Positions 25,690-38,876 of a stretch of 64,000 bases of DNA are shown piece by piece. Below the pieces are notes generated by a model. It made no database searches. It had not been told where the DNA came from and saw only the letters and a list, made by a program, of their open reading frames with translations. The stretch's first letter is position 1. Every line of letters starts with the position of its first letter. The DNA lies in NCBI GenBank assembly GCA_033961575.1, contig CM066737.1:50506771-50570770 (forward strand), written 5' to 3'. The translations under genes were made by a program, and so were the position numbers. Source of the stretch: Aselliscus stoliczkanus (lineage: Eukaryota > Chordata > Mammalia > Chiroptera > Hipposideridae).

Positions 25690-26615
25690 CCTTTTCTCAA
25701 TAAATGGCCATCTATCTAAATTACTAAAAAATCTTAGTCATCCTTGACTCATCTCTTTCTCTCACACCCCACATCTGTCCCATCAGCAAATCCTCCTGGT
25801 TGTACCTTCAGTATGTGTCCAGAATCCAATGACTTTTCTCTGCCTGTACTGTTAGTACCATAGCCCAAGGCTCTATCATCTCATCCCTGGATTATTACAA
25901 ATATCACTTACAGGTTTCCCTACTTCTATCCTTGTCCCCCTACCATCTAAGTTCATCCTAGCAAACTAGGCTGAACTTAGGGTGATCCCTGAAAAAACGA
26001 ATTTGGATCATGTCAGTGCACTGCTCAGTACCTTCCAAAAGCCACCCATCACCCTCAGAACAAAATACCTAGTACTTACTACAGTCTATGAGGCCCTATG
26101 TATGATCTGCCCCCTCACCTATTTCACCTCTCTCACCTCATCTCCTACTACTTTCCACTTCCTTCACACAGTACTAGACACACTGACTTACTTGCTGTTG
26201 CTGAAATATTCTCCTGTCTCAAGGCCTTTACACTTGTTATTTTCTCTGATTGGTATATCCTTCCCCCAGATATTCAATAACTCACTCCCTTGCCTGCAAG
26301 CCTTTCATCAAATGTCACATTCTTGGTGAACCCTACCCTTTAAATGAAACTGCCTCATTTAAAATTGCAGCCCTCGGCACCCATTCAGCAGTATCATGTC
26401 CCTTACTCTGCTTCTGTTCTTCCTCTATTGCATTTAACATCATCTAACTTATCAAATATTTTACTTATTTCTTTACTGTCTCCTCCTACAAGAATGCAAG
26501 TTCCATGAAAGCAAGGATATGTATCTGTTTTGCTCACTGCTTTGTCCCCAGCAACTAGAACAGTGCCTGACACAAAGTAGGGATTCAATTAATATTTGCT
26601 GAAAGAATGAAACGA
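25690..26615 (+). mobile_element. L2 LINE 3' part, plus
   Basis: TAGTCATCCTTGACTCATCT, GGATTATTACAAATATCACT and the end AACAGTGCCTGACACAAAG, then TTAATATTTGCTGAAAG, mark the L2 reverse transcriptase and 3' end. It continues the L2 started at 22060. Confidence 0.8.
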
Positions 26616-27099
26616 GAGGCCAATATGTTCAAGAACTTTATGTAGCTCACTATCATTGAACTATCATGTGGGAAAGACAGACAAAGAGGAGAGAAGGGTC
26701 AGTCCGTGAAGAAATCTGTTTGCTACATTAGATATTTTGGACTATACAAAACACCTTGAGATGTTATTAAAAGGTGGGTTTGGGGGCAGATCCCTGCAGG
26801 GTAACCAGAGCCACTGAAACACACAGACCCAGAATCTGGTGCAGGAAAAGCTTTGGCATTTCAGAAGCTCTCCACATCCCCCCATGGAGGTGGTGCTCTG
26901 AGACCCAAGTGACCTTCTCACAGAGGAGAATCCCACCTTCCAGGGAATCTCCCCATTGTGTGAGAAGCCAGAACACTGCAGAGAAAATATAACACTACAG
27001 TGTGAGAGAGAATAAAAGGCTGCAGTCAGAGAGAAATTAAAAAACTCTACCAACACCTACTGGAAAGCAAAAGAAAGACCTCTTCCTATCAACCTGTTG

Positions 27100-28150
27100 C
27101 AGAACCCACTCCTGCAGATGCCCAGGAAGAGAAATAATAATTCATTAGTTGCCACGAATAACCAAGGTAACAAGGCAGAACAGAAAGAAAATGAAAAGTC
27201 TCCAGAAAATGAACTTAAAGACATGAAAATACGTGACTTAAATGACAGAGAATTCAAGATTGCAGTTCTAAAAAAAACTCAACGAGATGCAAGAAAACAT
27301 AGACAGGCAGTTTAATGAACTAAGAAACACAAGCAAAAAACAAAATGAACATTTTAACAAAAAGACTGAAATTTTGAAATAGAACCAAATAGAATTTCTG
27401 GAGATTAAGAGCTCAGTAAAAGAAATGAAGAATGAAATAGCCAGCTTAGGTAATAGAACTGGGCAGATGGAGGAAAGAATCAGTGACATCAAAGATAGAA
27501 ATCTGGGGCTGGCCGAGTGGCGCGGAGGTTAAGTGCTGGCTTGGGACTCCAGCGGCCCCGGTTCGGATCCCACATATGAGGGCCAGTGACACTGCCCTCT
27601 AAAATAAAAAATAATAGAAATCTGGAAATGACACAGATCGAAAAAGAGAGAGACTTCAGAGTTAAAAGAAAGGAAATAACTCTATAAGAACTTTCTGACT
27701 CCATCAGAAAGAGCAATATAAGAACAATGGGCATACCAGAAGGGGAAGAAAAGGAGAAGGGAGCAGAGAGTACATTCAAACTAATAGTCGATAAGAACTT
27801 CCCAAACTTGTGGAAAGAACTGGATCCTCCAATCCAAGAAGCAAATAGCACACCTAATTACCAAATTCCAACAGGCCTTCTCCAAGGCATATTGTATTGA
27901 AGCTGTCAAAAATTAATGACAAAGAAAGAATCCTCAAGGCAGCCAGGAAAAGAAGACGGTAACCTACAAAGGAAAGCCCATTAGATTATCATCAGGTTTT
28001 TCAGCAGAAAGTCTACAAGCCAGGAGGGAGAGGCTCAAATATTCAAACTATTGAAAGAGTGAAATTATGAGCCAAGAGTAACATATCCAGCAAAGATATC
28101 CTTTAGATATGAAGGAGGAATAAAGACCTTTCCAGACATCCAGAAGCTGA
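27100..28150 (+). pseudogene. LINE-1 ORF1 relic
   Basis: Fragments of an L1 ORF1p frame are visible before and after the SINE at 27507-27613, including a lysine/glutamate-rich coiled-coil-like part (NKAEQKENEKSPENELKDMK). Stops at 27313 and elsewhere break it. Confidence 0.75.
27507..27613 (+). mobile_element. Short tRNA-derived SINE inside L1 ORF1
   Basis: TSD ATAGAAATCTGG is at 27495-27506 and 27614-27625. Head GGCTGGCCGAGTGGCGCGG; ends CTGCCCTCTAAAATAAAAAA. Confidence 0.95.
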
Positions 28151-28729
28151 GGGAATTTTCTAACACATGACCTTCACCACAAGAAATACTTAAGGAGGCT
28201 ATTCATCCTGAAACAAAAAAAGCAAAAGAATATAAAACCATGAGTAGTATTATGAACAGACAGACAGAAGCAGGAAATGGCAACCCCTACAGCAAATAGG
28301 ACACTATACACTTAAACATAACATACAAGGTAAAGAAGAAAAAAAAAACACTTAAAAGAGGAAAAAGACAACTTGCTACTGCAGTGCAGAAATGAACTCA
28401 CAGCATAAATAGGGGTAATTTGTGACAACTAAAACATAAAAGGGGAAAGAGTAAAGGTCTGAACCAGCACAAGGGAATAGAGAAAGGAAGCATACTGAAG
28501 AAAATGGAATACTCTAAATATGAAACTTTCTTTTACATAAACTGAATGGTAACGACTCAAAAAAATCCAGAACTGAAATATATAACATAAAAAAAGAAGA
28601 AACAAAGGGGAAAACCATAGACTACCACCACACTGAAATAATAGAGAGCAACAAAAAGACAAACAATGGAGACACCATCCTACCAGAAAATCAAATATTG
28701 AATGATAGGACATCCCCAAGTGTCAATAA

Positions 28730-31700
28730 TTACCCTAAATGTAAATGGACTGAACTCACCAATAAAAAGGCACAGAGTAGCAGAATGGATAAAAAAAACT
28801 AAACCCAATGCTGCCTCCAAGAGACACATCTCAGCGACAAGGACAAATATAGGCTCAAAGTGAAACGGTGGAAATTGACACTCCAAGCAAATGGTATTCA
28901 GAGAAAAGCAGGTGTAGCTATACTGATATCAGATGAAACAGACTTCAGTATAAAAAAGGTAACAAGAGAGAAAGATGGACATTTCATAATGATAAAGGGG
29001 ACAACAAAACAAGAGGACATAACAGTCATCAATATTTATGCCCCCAATCAGGGAGCACCAAAGTATACACAGCAACTACTAACAGAACCAACCAAAGGGA
29101 GAAATCAACCAAAACACAATTATAGTAGGGGACGTCCCCTAAATACATCGTTGACACCTATGGATAGATCATCCAAACAGAAAATAAATAAATATCTGCC
29201 CTACGTGACACACTGGATGAAATGGATATAATTGGCATTTTTACAGCATTTCATCCTAGAACATCAGACTATATATTATTTTCTAGTGTACATGGAACAT
29301 TCTCAAGGATAGATCATATATTGGGACATAAAACTAGCCTCAGCAAATTTAAGAAGATTGAAATCATACCAACTGTATCCTCTGATTACAAGACTTTGAA
29401 ATTGGATATCAACTGCAAACGGAAAGCAGGGAATACCACAAATATGTGGAGATTAAACAAGATACATACAAACAAATTAGAATGAAAATACATCCTAACA
29501 GAATTTTGGGGATGCAGCGAAAGCAGTTTTAAGAGGGAAATGTATAGCATTACAGGCCTAGCTCAAGAAAGAAAAAAAAAATCCCAGATAAATAACCTCA
29601 TGTTACACCTCAAAGAACTAGGAAAAAGAACAAATGAGACCGAAAGTCAGCAGAAGGAAGGAAATAATAAAAATCAGAGCAGAACTAAATGAAATAGAGT
29701 ACAAAAAGACCACAGAAAAAAATTAATGCAAAAAAGTGTTGGTTCTTTGAAAAGATTAATAAAATTGACAAACCCTTGGCTAGATTCACGGCGATAAAAA
29801 GAGAAAAGACACAAATAAACAAAATCAGAAATGAAAGAGAGGAAGTTACCATGGATGCCACAGAAATACAAAGGATGATCCAAGAATACTATGAAGGACT
29901 GACTATATGCCACTAAATTCAATATCCTAGAAGAAATGGACAAGTTCTTAGAAACATACAGCCTTGCTAGGTGGAATCACGAAGAACTGGCAAATCTAAA
30001 TAGACCAATCAACGGTAAGAAAATTGAATTGGTCATCTGAAACCTTCCCAAAAACAAAAGTCCAGGACTATTTGGTCTCACTAGTGAATTCTACCAAACA
30101 TTCAAAGAGGATCTAATACCAGTCCTCCTCATACTCTTTCAAAAAATTGAAGAAAAGGGTCAGCCGAATGGCATAGTGGTTAAGCGCTGGCTTGGGAAGC
30201 CAGCGGCCCCGGTTCGGGACCCACTATGAGGGCCAGTGACACTGCCCTCAAAAACAAACAAACAAACAAAAACCCATAATGTTAAAAAATAAAAAAATAA
30301 ATTAAAGAAGAGACAATACTCCATAATTCATTTGATGAGGCCAACATTACCCTGATACCAAAACCTGGTAACGATGACACAAAAAAAAAGAAAATTACAG
30401 ACCAATATCTCTGATGAGTACAGATATAAATATTCTAACAAAATTCTAGCAAATTGAACACAACAATGCATTAAAACAATTATACATCACGATCAAGTGA
30501 GGTTCATCCCAGTGGCACAAGGATGGTTCAACATACGCACATTGTTTAATGTGATACACGACATAAACAAAATAAAGGACAAAAATCATATGATTATATC
30601 AATAGATGCAAAAAAAGCATCTGACAAGATATAGCATCCATTAAGGATTAAAACACTTAATAAAAAGGGTATAGAAGGAAAATACCTTAACATAATAAAG
30701 GCCATATATGACAAACTTTCAGCTAATATCATAATTCACAGTAAAAAATTGAAGCCCTTTGGTCCCCGTTCAGGAACATGACAGGGCTGTCCCCTATCCT
30801 CTCTGTTTTTCAACATAGTATTGGAAGTCCTAGCCAGAGCAATCAGGCAAGAGAAAGAAATAAAAGGCACCAAAATTGGGAATGAAGAAGTTAAACTGTT
30901 ACTTTCTGCAGATGACATGATGCTGTATATAGAAATCCCTGAATATTCCACCAAAAAGCTATTAGAAACAATAAACGAATACAGTAAAGTTGCCGACTAC
31001 AAAATCAATGTACAGATGTCCATTACAATCCTATATACTAACAATGAAATCTCCAAAAGAGAAATTAAAAAAACACACAATTCCTTTTGCAATTGCAACA
31101 AAAAGAATAAAATACCTAGAAATAAGCTTAACTTAACAAAGGACGTGAAGGACCTATACACTGAAAACTGTAGACATTTTAAAAAGAAATTGAAGACACA
31201 AAAAAATGGAAAGACATTCCGTGTTCATGGACTGGAAGAATCAACATCGTTAAAATGGCCATATTACCCAAAGCAATATAGAGATTTAATGCAATCCCCA
31301 TCAAAATCTCAATGGCAGTTTTTAAAGAAATAGAACAAAAAATAATCAGATTTGTATGGCACCACAAAAGACCCCGAATAGCACAAGGAATCCTAAGAAA
31401 AAAAAGAACATTACTGAAGGTATCACATTCCCTGACCTCAGCTTGTACTACAGAGCAGCAATAATCAAAACAGCATGGTATTGGCAGAAAAACAGACACA
31501 CAGACCAATGGAATAGAATTGAGAACCCAGAAATAAACCCACATAAATATGGACAGAAAATTTTCGACAAAGAAGCCAAAAATATGCAAAGGAGAAAAGA
31601 CAGCCTCTTCAATAAATGGTGCTGGGAGAATTGGAAAGCCACGTGCAAAAGAATGAAACTAGACTGCTGTCTGTCACCGTGTACTAAAATTAACTCAAAA

Positions 31701-31755
31701 TGGATCAAAGACCTAAACATAAGACCTGAAACAATAAACTGCATAGAATAAAACA
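28730..31755 (+). pseudogene. LINE-1 ORF2 relic (endonuclease and reverse transcriptase)
   Basis: Endonuclease segments (AGVAILISDETDFSIKK; VINIYAPNQGAP) occur near 28900-29060 and reverse-transcriptase segments near 30480-31020. The catalytic motif reads LLSADDMMLYIE at about 30898-30935, with serine where the usual FADD phenylalanine stands. A C-terminal part ([18 protein letters not shown]) is at about 31610-31660. Many stops and the SINE at 30157 disrupt it. Confidence 0.8.
30157..30275 (+). mobile_element. Short tRNA-derived SINE inside L1 ORF2
   Basis: Contains GCGCTGGCTTGGGAAGCCAG, the B box GGTTCGGGACCC and a (CAAA)n tail. The TSD is unclear. Confidence 0.9.
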
Positions 31756-31977
31756 TAGGTACTAAACTTATGGACCTTGAGTTCAAACAGGATTTTATGA
31801 ATTTGACCTCAAAGTCAAGGGAAGTAAAAGCTAAAATAAATGAACAGGATTACATCAAACTAGAAAGCTTCTGCACAGCCAAAGAAACCATTGACATAAT
31901 AAAGAGGCAACCAACCAAGCAGGAGAATATTTTTGCATACAATGCCTCTGATAAGGGGTCATATCCAAAATATATAA

Positions 31978-32112
<135 letters not shown>

Positions 32113-32267
32113 TAAAATGCAAATAAAAACCACAATGAGATATCACCTCACACCAGTTACCATGGCTACCATCAACAAGACAAATAAGTGTTGGTGGGAA
32201 TGCAGATTGGTGCAGCTGCTATGGAAGACAGTGTGGAGGTTCCTCAAAAAATTAAGAATAGAATTAC

Positions 32268-32371
32268 GAGGGCCGGTGGAGTGGCGCGGTGGTTAAGCGC
32301 TGGGTTGGGAAGCCAGCGGCCCCGGTTCGGGTCCCACATATGAGGGCCAGTGACACTGCCCTCAAAAAAAA
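32268..32371 (+). mobile_element. Short tRNA-derived SINE near the L1 3' end
   Basis: TSD AAGAATAGAATTAC is at 32254-32267 and 32372-32385. Confidence 0.95.
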
Positions 32372-32999
32372 AAGAATAGAATTACCATATGACCCAACAA
32401 TCCCTCTCCTGGGTATCTACCCGAAAACTCTGAAAACATTTATCCATAAAGAATATATGCGCTCCGGTGTTCATTGCAGCTTTGTTTATGGTGGCTAAGA
32501 CATGGAAACAACCAAAGTGTCCTTCGATAAATGATTGGATAAAGAAATTGTGGTATATATACAAATGGAATACTACTCTGCCATAAGAAGAGATGAAACA
32601 GTGTCATTTGCAACAACATGAATGGATCTTGAAATTGTTATGCTAAGCGAAATAAGTCAGACAGAAAAAGTCCAGAACCATATGATTTCACTGACATGTG
32701 GGATATAAAACTGAAAACAACAAAGGAACAAGACAAACAAATAAAGAAACAAAAACTCATAGACACAGAAAATATTTTAGTGGTTACCAGAGAGTAAGGG
32801 GGGAGGGGGGTGGTAGATGAGGGTAAAAGGGATCAAATATATGGTGATGGAAGGAGAACTGATTCTGGGTGGTGAACACACAGTGTGATATATGGATGAT
32901 GTATTAGAGAATTTTACACCTGAAATCTATGTAACTTTACTAACTATTGTCACCCCAATAAACTTTATTAAATAATTAATAACAAAATAGTTAGGTTGT

Positions 33000-33480
33000 G
33001 ATGCAATAGGTGTGGGCTGGGGCCTGTGAGTCTTCATTTCTAACTAACTTCCAGATGCTGCTGGTCCTCAGATCATACACTGAATAGCAAAGGATAGAGC
33101 TACAGTCTAGCTACTGATTGAAATAGGGCGAGACTAGAGGTAGGATGGCCAATGTTGAGGCTGTTGCAAAAGACGAAGTCAGGGATGATCTGATCTGAAC
33201 ACAAATAGGAGTAGTGGAAATGAATTTGAGAAATGATCAAGAGGTCAAATTGACTGGATTTGGTGACCAATTGGATATAGCAAGGAGTGGCAAAGCAGAA
33301 ATGTGAAGGGCCAGTGATTCTCTTCAGATTTCTCGCCTGGGTAATAAATTGGTGGTGCTATCACTCAGTGGGATGGGGAACATCAGAAAGGTGCAGGTTT
33401 GGGGACAGGGAAGAAAATGACAAGCTTTTAGTTTCTGACAACAATGCCATATCATCTTTGGTACCCTCTAAATGAGACAC
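33000..33480 (-). mobile_element. MER5-like trace and reverse L2 fragment
   Basis: At 33028-33082 CTTCATTTCTAACTAACTTC resembles MER5A; from about 33120 the sequence (GGGATGATCTGATCTGAACA) resembles reverse L2. Confidence 0.45.
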
Positions 33481-33919
33481 CTCCATTTCTAGCTTTTGCA
33501 AGCCCTAGTTGCCCAGAAAATATATCTCTGCATAGCACAACCCCAAGATGATCATGGATATGTGACTTCCCATTTTCCCAGCCATTGAAAAAAAAGTCCA
33601 AGTTAGGTTTCCCTTCATCCAGGCATTTGACTGAATGAACTGTCTGTTTAATATACAAGGAAATGTAGGCTGTCCAGAGTTGGTGTCCATGTGGAAGGTC
33701 CATCTTGTCGACCTCCTATCCTGAAGAGCTGGCATGCCCACTCAGGCTAGGCTTCACCCTCAAAGTGCCTAGTAGGGACTGACAGAGCCACGCAGCCTGT
33801 GGCTAAGGCAACTTAAAGACCCACCTTCATCCACAAGGATGAGAGAGCCAGCCCTCTGCCAATAGTACACAGAGTGAGGACCCTGAGTTGTCAAAGAATT
33901 CATCAGATGGACCTGGCCT

Positions 33920-34030
33920 AGCAGCATAAGTACTGGAGTCCGGAGACCCAGGTCCCAGCTTCTACTCTTACCAAGTAGCTATGTGACCATCTGTGTGGAT
34001 CAAAACCTCTCTAAGCATCAGTGTCCCTTT
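33920..34030 (+). repeat. MIR SINE fragment
   Basis: GCATAAGTACTGGAGTCCGG and AGTAGCTATGTGACCATCTG match the plus-strand MIR 5' half. Confidence 0.65.
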
Positions 34031-34267
34031 CACAGGGGAATCCCAGGTCCTCCCTACCTAACTTGCAGGAGCACTGTAGGAATAGAAAACGTAAAGGAGC
34101 ATGGAGACACACTAGAAAAAAGTGCTACTTAAACATTACATACCACTGTGCCTCACACAGTTCTGCAGTTAGCTTAACTGGGTCTCTGGTGTGCTTTCAC
34201 AAGGGGGCCCAACTCTTGGATCATTTGAGACAATAAAGTTTAAGCTTCAGTCTGTATCAGGATCCCC

Positions 34268-34478
34268 TAGGGGGGTGGCTCTCAAACTTGAGCTGGCATC
34301 AGAATCCCCTGGAGGGCTTGTTAAAAGAAAGCTTGCTGGGCCCCACCCCAGAACTTCTGATTCAGTGTATCTGGGGCGAGGCCTAGAATCAGGAATCTGG
34401 GAATATGTATTTCTAACAGGTTCTCCAGTTGAGCTGCTGCTGGTGGTCCAGGGACCACACTTTGAGAACCCTTGTCCT
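34268..34478 (+). mobile_element. MER5A (hAT-Charlie) element
   Basis: GGTGGCTCTCAAACTTGAGC at the start and GGGACCACACTTTGAGAACC at the end are the inverted ends of MER5A. A further related fragment is suggested at 34480-34620. Confidence 0.85.
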
Positions 34479-34619
34479 TGAGGATGTGTGAGCAATGCAG
34501 ATTCCCGTGCCCTGCCCCAGGGACTTGAATCCAGGAGATCTGGGTGCACCCTGGAATTTTCATTTTAGCAACAAGCACCTCAGGTGATTCTGATGCTACC
34601 TTCTTTGACCACACAGGGA

Positions 34620-36190
34620 AAACACTGACTTAGGGGGAAATCCTAGAGTAGGAAGAGGTACCAAGAGGCCTAGGGACAGCTAGCAGTAGAGGGGCCACCA
34701 TCTAGCCAGGTGTAGGAGCAGTGTCTCTTGGAATCTGATAAAATTAAGGCAGGAAATATTTAATCCTCTGTTCCCACAAAGTGCTCCTGAACCCCCAGTT
34801 ACTTCTGCCTTAGCAGGAAGGTCTTCAGAAACTCACCTACCCCTGGCCCCCCTTGCACAAAGCTCAGGCCTTGGCCAATTTTTTTCAAATTCCCCAGCTC
34901 TCCTCTCACCCACTAACCCCTTGGGGTCCTTCAGAATCTACCTGAGTCCCTTATCCTTTCCCCTGCCCCTCACCTGACCAGCAAATGTGGAACTGGCAAG
35001 CCAGTGAAAGATGAGAACTTTCCTAGCATCTTGGTGCTAGCTAGGCAGGAGGGGCAATGGGCTAATGGGGAGACGAGAGAAAACAGGCAGTGCGACCTGG
35101 AACTGGGGTTAGTATGACCTTGGGGTCAGTTTTCAAGCCATCACTGGCCAAAGTGCTCTGCTTTTAATTGTTCTAGAAGCTAGCAGAGGGGCTGTATCCC
35201 AACACTCATCCTTTAGGAGAGACAAGTAATGCCCACTCAAGAGAGAAGTGGCTTGCTGGGATCAAATGACACTGGGGTTCTTACACCCCAGTTTCCAGAA
35301 ACGTCCCCAAAGACCACCGATTTGCTTGTGCTTCAAAAGAACCTTACCCAGTGGCAAGCCTGAGAGGCCATTTCTCCCCAATTCTGCAACAGGAGCTCCC
35401 TCTAGTGAAACAGAAAGTGGTTTCCAGGCAGCCTCAAGGCAGGGCTTAACCTCCCTCCTGTCACATAGAGACCCCTCTGGCAGTGTGGGGACACCGACAA
35501 ATCCCTTCTCAGAACAATGTTTTAAATGCATGAAATAAAAGGCAAAGGGTTATAAAGTAAGCCAATGATATTAAAAGTTATCAAAATATGTAAACAGATT
35601 TGAAATATGGTCCTTCTGTAGTTTCTTATTAATGCATTTAATAATCAGCTCTAGCAGGCAAGTCTAATTACTACCATAATTTCAAAGCAGTGATGAGCTC
35701 AACAGTGTTCTGAGCTGTTTGCAACTACTGTAATGTGATAGGAAGCCATCTGTGATTGCTCCTGACAACAAAGACGCAGGTGTGCTCGTTGCCTACATTC
35801 ATGTGCTACATGTCTGTTAGAGGTTATTCAAAAGAATCATGTGATTTTTTCCCCCCATCCAAGTTAATAGACCCTTAATTCCTATTTGTGGACTCCAGGT
35901 TAAGAACCCCTGCCTAAAGGAAAAGAACCACAACCAACCAACAAAACCCCCCACAGGAATGAAGGTCAGGTGGGGACTGTCAGCAGCCCTACAGGTCCTC
36001 AAGCTATGCATGGGTTCTTCTATACCCAGCCCATGGCTTACTTCCCTCCAAACATTGGTGCACCATCAACAAATCCTTTTATACCTGCCACCTCTGCACA
36101 GCATGGCCCTTCCACCTTCTAACCCTAAGGAGACCTGACTCTCCCCTGAGGACACTGCTTCTCCTTCTGGCTGCTCTGGGCAGAAGCTGT
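34620..36190. other. Intron sequence, mostly unique
   Basis: No gene or clear repeat recognised; open frames near 35248-35538 have no family resemblance. Confidence 0.5.
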
Positions 36191-36201
36191 TCTTATCTTT
36201 C

Positions 36202-36302
36202 TTTTTTTTGAGGGCAGTGTCACTGGCCCTCATATGTGGGACTGAAACAGGGCTGCTGGCTTCCCCAGCCAGCGCTTAACCACCACGCCATTTGGCCGGC
36301 CC
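36202..36302 (-). mobile_element. Short tRNA-derived SINE, reverse
   Basis: Plus strand shows TTTGAGGGCAGTGTCACTGG and the reversed head CCATTTGGCCGGCCC. A weak TSD around AATCTTTCTA is possible. Confidence 0.9.
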
Positions 36303-36389
36303 ATTTTCTAATCTTTCTATTTTCATAGCAAGCTTTTATGGGGAGACAAGGGGTTGAAGATTCCTCTGGCTCCTTTTTGTTGCTTCTAA

Positions 36390-37000
36390 ATGTTTCCACT
36401 TCTCTTTTCTCCTTTCAAGTTCAGGCTTCTCTTCCTCATCACTGCCACCCATTGTCCTACAGGTCACTGTCAGATTCATCCCAGATCAGTCTCATTTGGC
36501 TTACAGTTTTCCTTTTTGACATTAAGCCTTTTACTCAGCATTCTAGGTGATTTCAACATCCATGCAGGCGCCACTTCCAAGACCCTCACCTCATGGCCTC
36601 TTGACCCTCCTCATCTCTACAGATCTCCAACCTCTACTCCACCTCCCAACCCAGAACCGACATCAGTCAGCACTTAACAACTGCCCTGCCTCAGTTAGGA
36701 TTATCTGACCACAGAATGTCAGTTTTCATATCCTCAGTCCTACCGTGCACACGCGGGTAGGCCTCCTTGTGAACTCTGACCCCAGGGTACCCATTAACTC
36801 CCCCCATGGATTTCCTCCTTGTCTTCAGCCGTCTCCTAGCCTTACTGCCTTCCATACCAGCTTGGATCTCATGACCAATTACTTCAACACTCACACTTAG
36901 CACCCTCTTCATCCCTCTGGCCCCACACTTCTATCTCCCCCGTCACTAGTTTATCCCCAAGTGGTGGCCCGCTAAAGGTGAGGCTCTAAGAAACTGCTCA
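36390..37000 (+). mobile_element. L2-type LINE fragment (endonuclease region)
   Basis: A translation LGDFNIHAGATSKTLTSWPL near 36540 resembles the GDFNIH endonuclease motif of CR1/L2 elements. Confidence 0.6.
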
Positions 37001-37074
37001 GACCACATTTTATTACATTAATAGGCAGTCATGGTACATTAACAAGCAGACATCACATTAATACTAGCAAAATT

Positions 37075-37265
37075 ATATAGGGCGAACTAAGTGACAGACA
37101 CTATTCTAAGTGCTTTATATACATGAATGCATTTAATGTACATTACAACTCTTGGAGGAAGCACTATTATTCTTATTTTACAGATGAAATTGACACACAG
37201 AAAAGTCAAGGAGCTTGCCCAAGATCACACAGCTAGTAAATGACAGAACCAGGATTTGAAACAGG
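37075..37265 (-). repeat. MIR SINE, reverse
   Basis: GCTTGCCCAAGATCACACAG and AGTAAATGACAGAACCAGGA are diagnostic of reverse MIR. Confidence 0.85.
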
Positions 37266-37857
37266 GTAGTTGAGCTTCATCATACACATCTCAGAACAAT
37301 TGGTCTCTAAGCAGACAGGCCTGTTCACCTTCCTCTCTACTCTAATCCAGTCAGTTTCTTTGACGGGGTGGGAAATTAGTCCAGGCCCACTCTACAGATC
37401 TGGCCACCTTAAATTCTCAGGGTATGGAGCAGGCAGTTCACTTAGGCATCCAGGCCAAAGCTGTAAGCTCTAGTCCAGCCTGCCAGAGGAGCCCAGCCTG
37501 CATTTGGAAGTAGTGGGTGCCTGCTCAGCTAACAAGGAAGTGGCATTCTGTTTCCTAGTCTACTATTGTTCCTGGGTGACCCGCCCTTGGGCAGAAACCC
37601 AAAAGGAGAAAAGCGGGTGGCAGGATTAACAGAACTCTGTCCCAAACCCTGAACATCGCTCATTTTCTGGATCTTCCACATCATTGACGCTATTTACAAC
37701 TCCCCGACCTCAGATGGATCCCTCAAGCCAGATGTTCTGCTCCTTCACTTAGGCTGCTGTGCTTTCCTGGAGGAAATGGGGTGACTGTACAGGACAGTGC
37801 CGGAAAAATGCACAGAATTTGTTTCAGGCAGACCCCCTCAGTGCTAGTCACCAAACT

Positions 37858-38420
37858 TCTAGAGATGCACTGCCCAATGTACAGTTGACCCTTGAACAAC
37901 ATCGGGGTTAACAAGCAACATCACCCCCCACCTCCTGGGCAGCACAAAATCTGAGTATAACGTTAGGCTCCCTTTGGTATTTGCAAGGGATTGGTTCCAG
38001 GACCAGCGTGGATGCCAAAATCCATAGATGTTCAAGTCCCTTATATAAAATGGTGTGGAACAATGCATACAGTCAGCCTTCCATATCGTCAAATTCCCAA
38101 GAGCGGATTGGAAATACTTTGTTCAGTCCAGAGTTGGTTGAATCAGTAGCTGTGAAACCCATGGATCTGGATGACTGACTATATATTTATTGGAAAAAAA
38201 AAATCCACACATAAGTAGACTCGCACAGTTCAAGAGTGGTTCAAGAGTCACCTGTAGTAGCTATGAAAGATATGTGGCTATTTCAATTTCAATTCAATTT
38301 CATTAAACTTAAATCAAATCAGAAATTCCTCAGTCCTAGTTCTTCAGTTGAACTTAGCCACATTTCATCAGCTCGGGAGCCACATGTAGCTAGTGGATAC
38401 CATGTTAAACAGAGCAGATG
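37858..38420. mobile_element. hAT-Charlie-type transposon split by a Tigger element
   Basis: The left end (ATGCACTGCCCAATG) is at 37865-37880 and resumes at 38257 with AGCTATGAAAGATATGTGGC. The right end shows AGCTAGTGGATACCATGTTA. Removing the Tigger insertion restores a continuous hAT sequence. Confidence 0.75.
37882..38254 (+). mobile_element. Tigger/MER2-type DNA transposon, non-autonomous
   Basis: Starts CAGTTGACCCTTGAACAACA and ends AGAGTCACCTG, with TA duplicated at 37880-37881 and 38255-38256. 373 bp, no transposase. Confidence 0.8.
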
Positions 38421-38876
38421 GAGACTATCTCCTTCATCAGAGAATTCTATTGAAAAGCACCGAAATAGTCTCTAGAATTATCTCCTTCTCCCAATTCCTG
38501 CAGCACTTACTCCTTGGGTCACTACCCTTCTCAATCTACCACAAACCACTTCCATTCTCAGCAGCTGCCATCACTTTATAATTCATCCACTCTCCTTTCT
38601 CCCTAGTATCTTTAATGTTCCCTCTCACTGCTGGCCTTCATCTTAGCACATGAACATGCCCTGCCTTGGGCAGAGAGTAAAGGGGAGGACTGAAAACTGG
38701 AATGAGGGACAACAGGATTAGGGGAAAGAGGGAGAGAAACCTCTCTCTTGGCTCTGCAACAGCCTTAAGCCCTCCTCCCTTAACGCTCTTAACTCCTTCC
38801 TTCCCATCCCCATTTCTCCAAGGGCCTTACTTTCCTGGGACTCCCTGGAACAACATAATGCTCTTGAGCACAGTAC

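Noticed and set aside
31179..31589. Minus-strand open frame of 136 codons
   Set aside because: It is antisense to the L1 ORF2 reverse-transcriptase/C-terminal region, a common shadow of A-rich L1 sequence.
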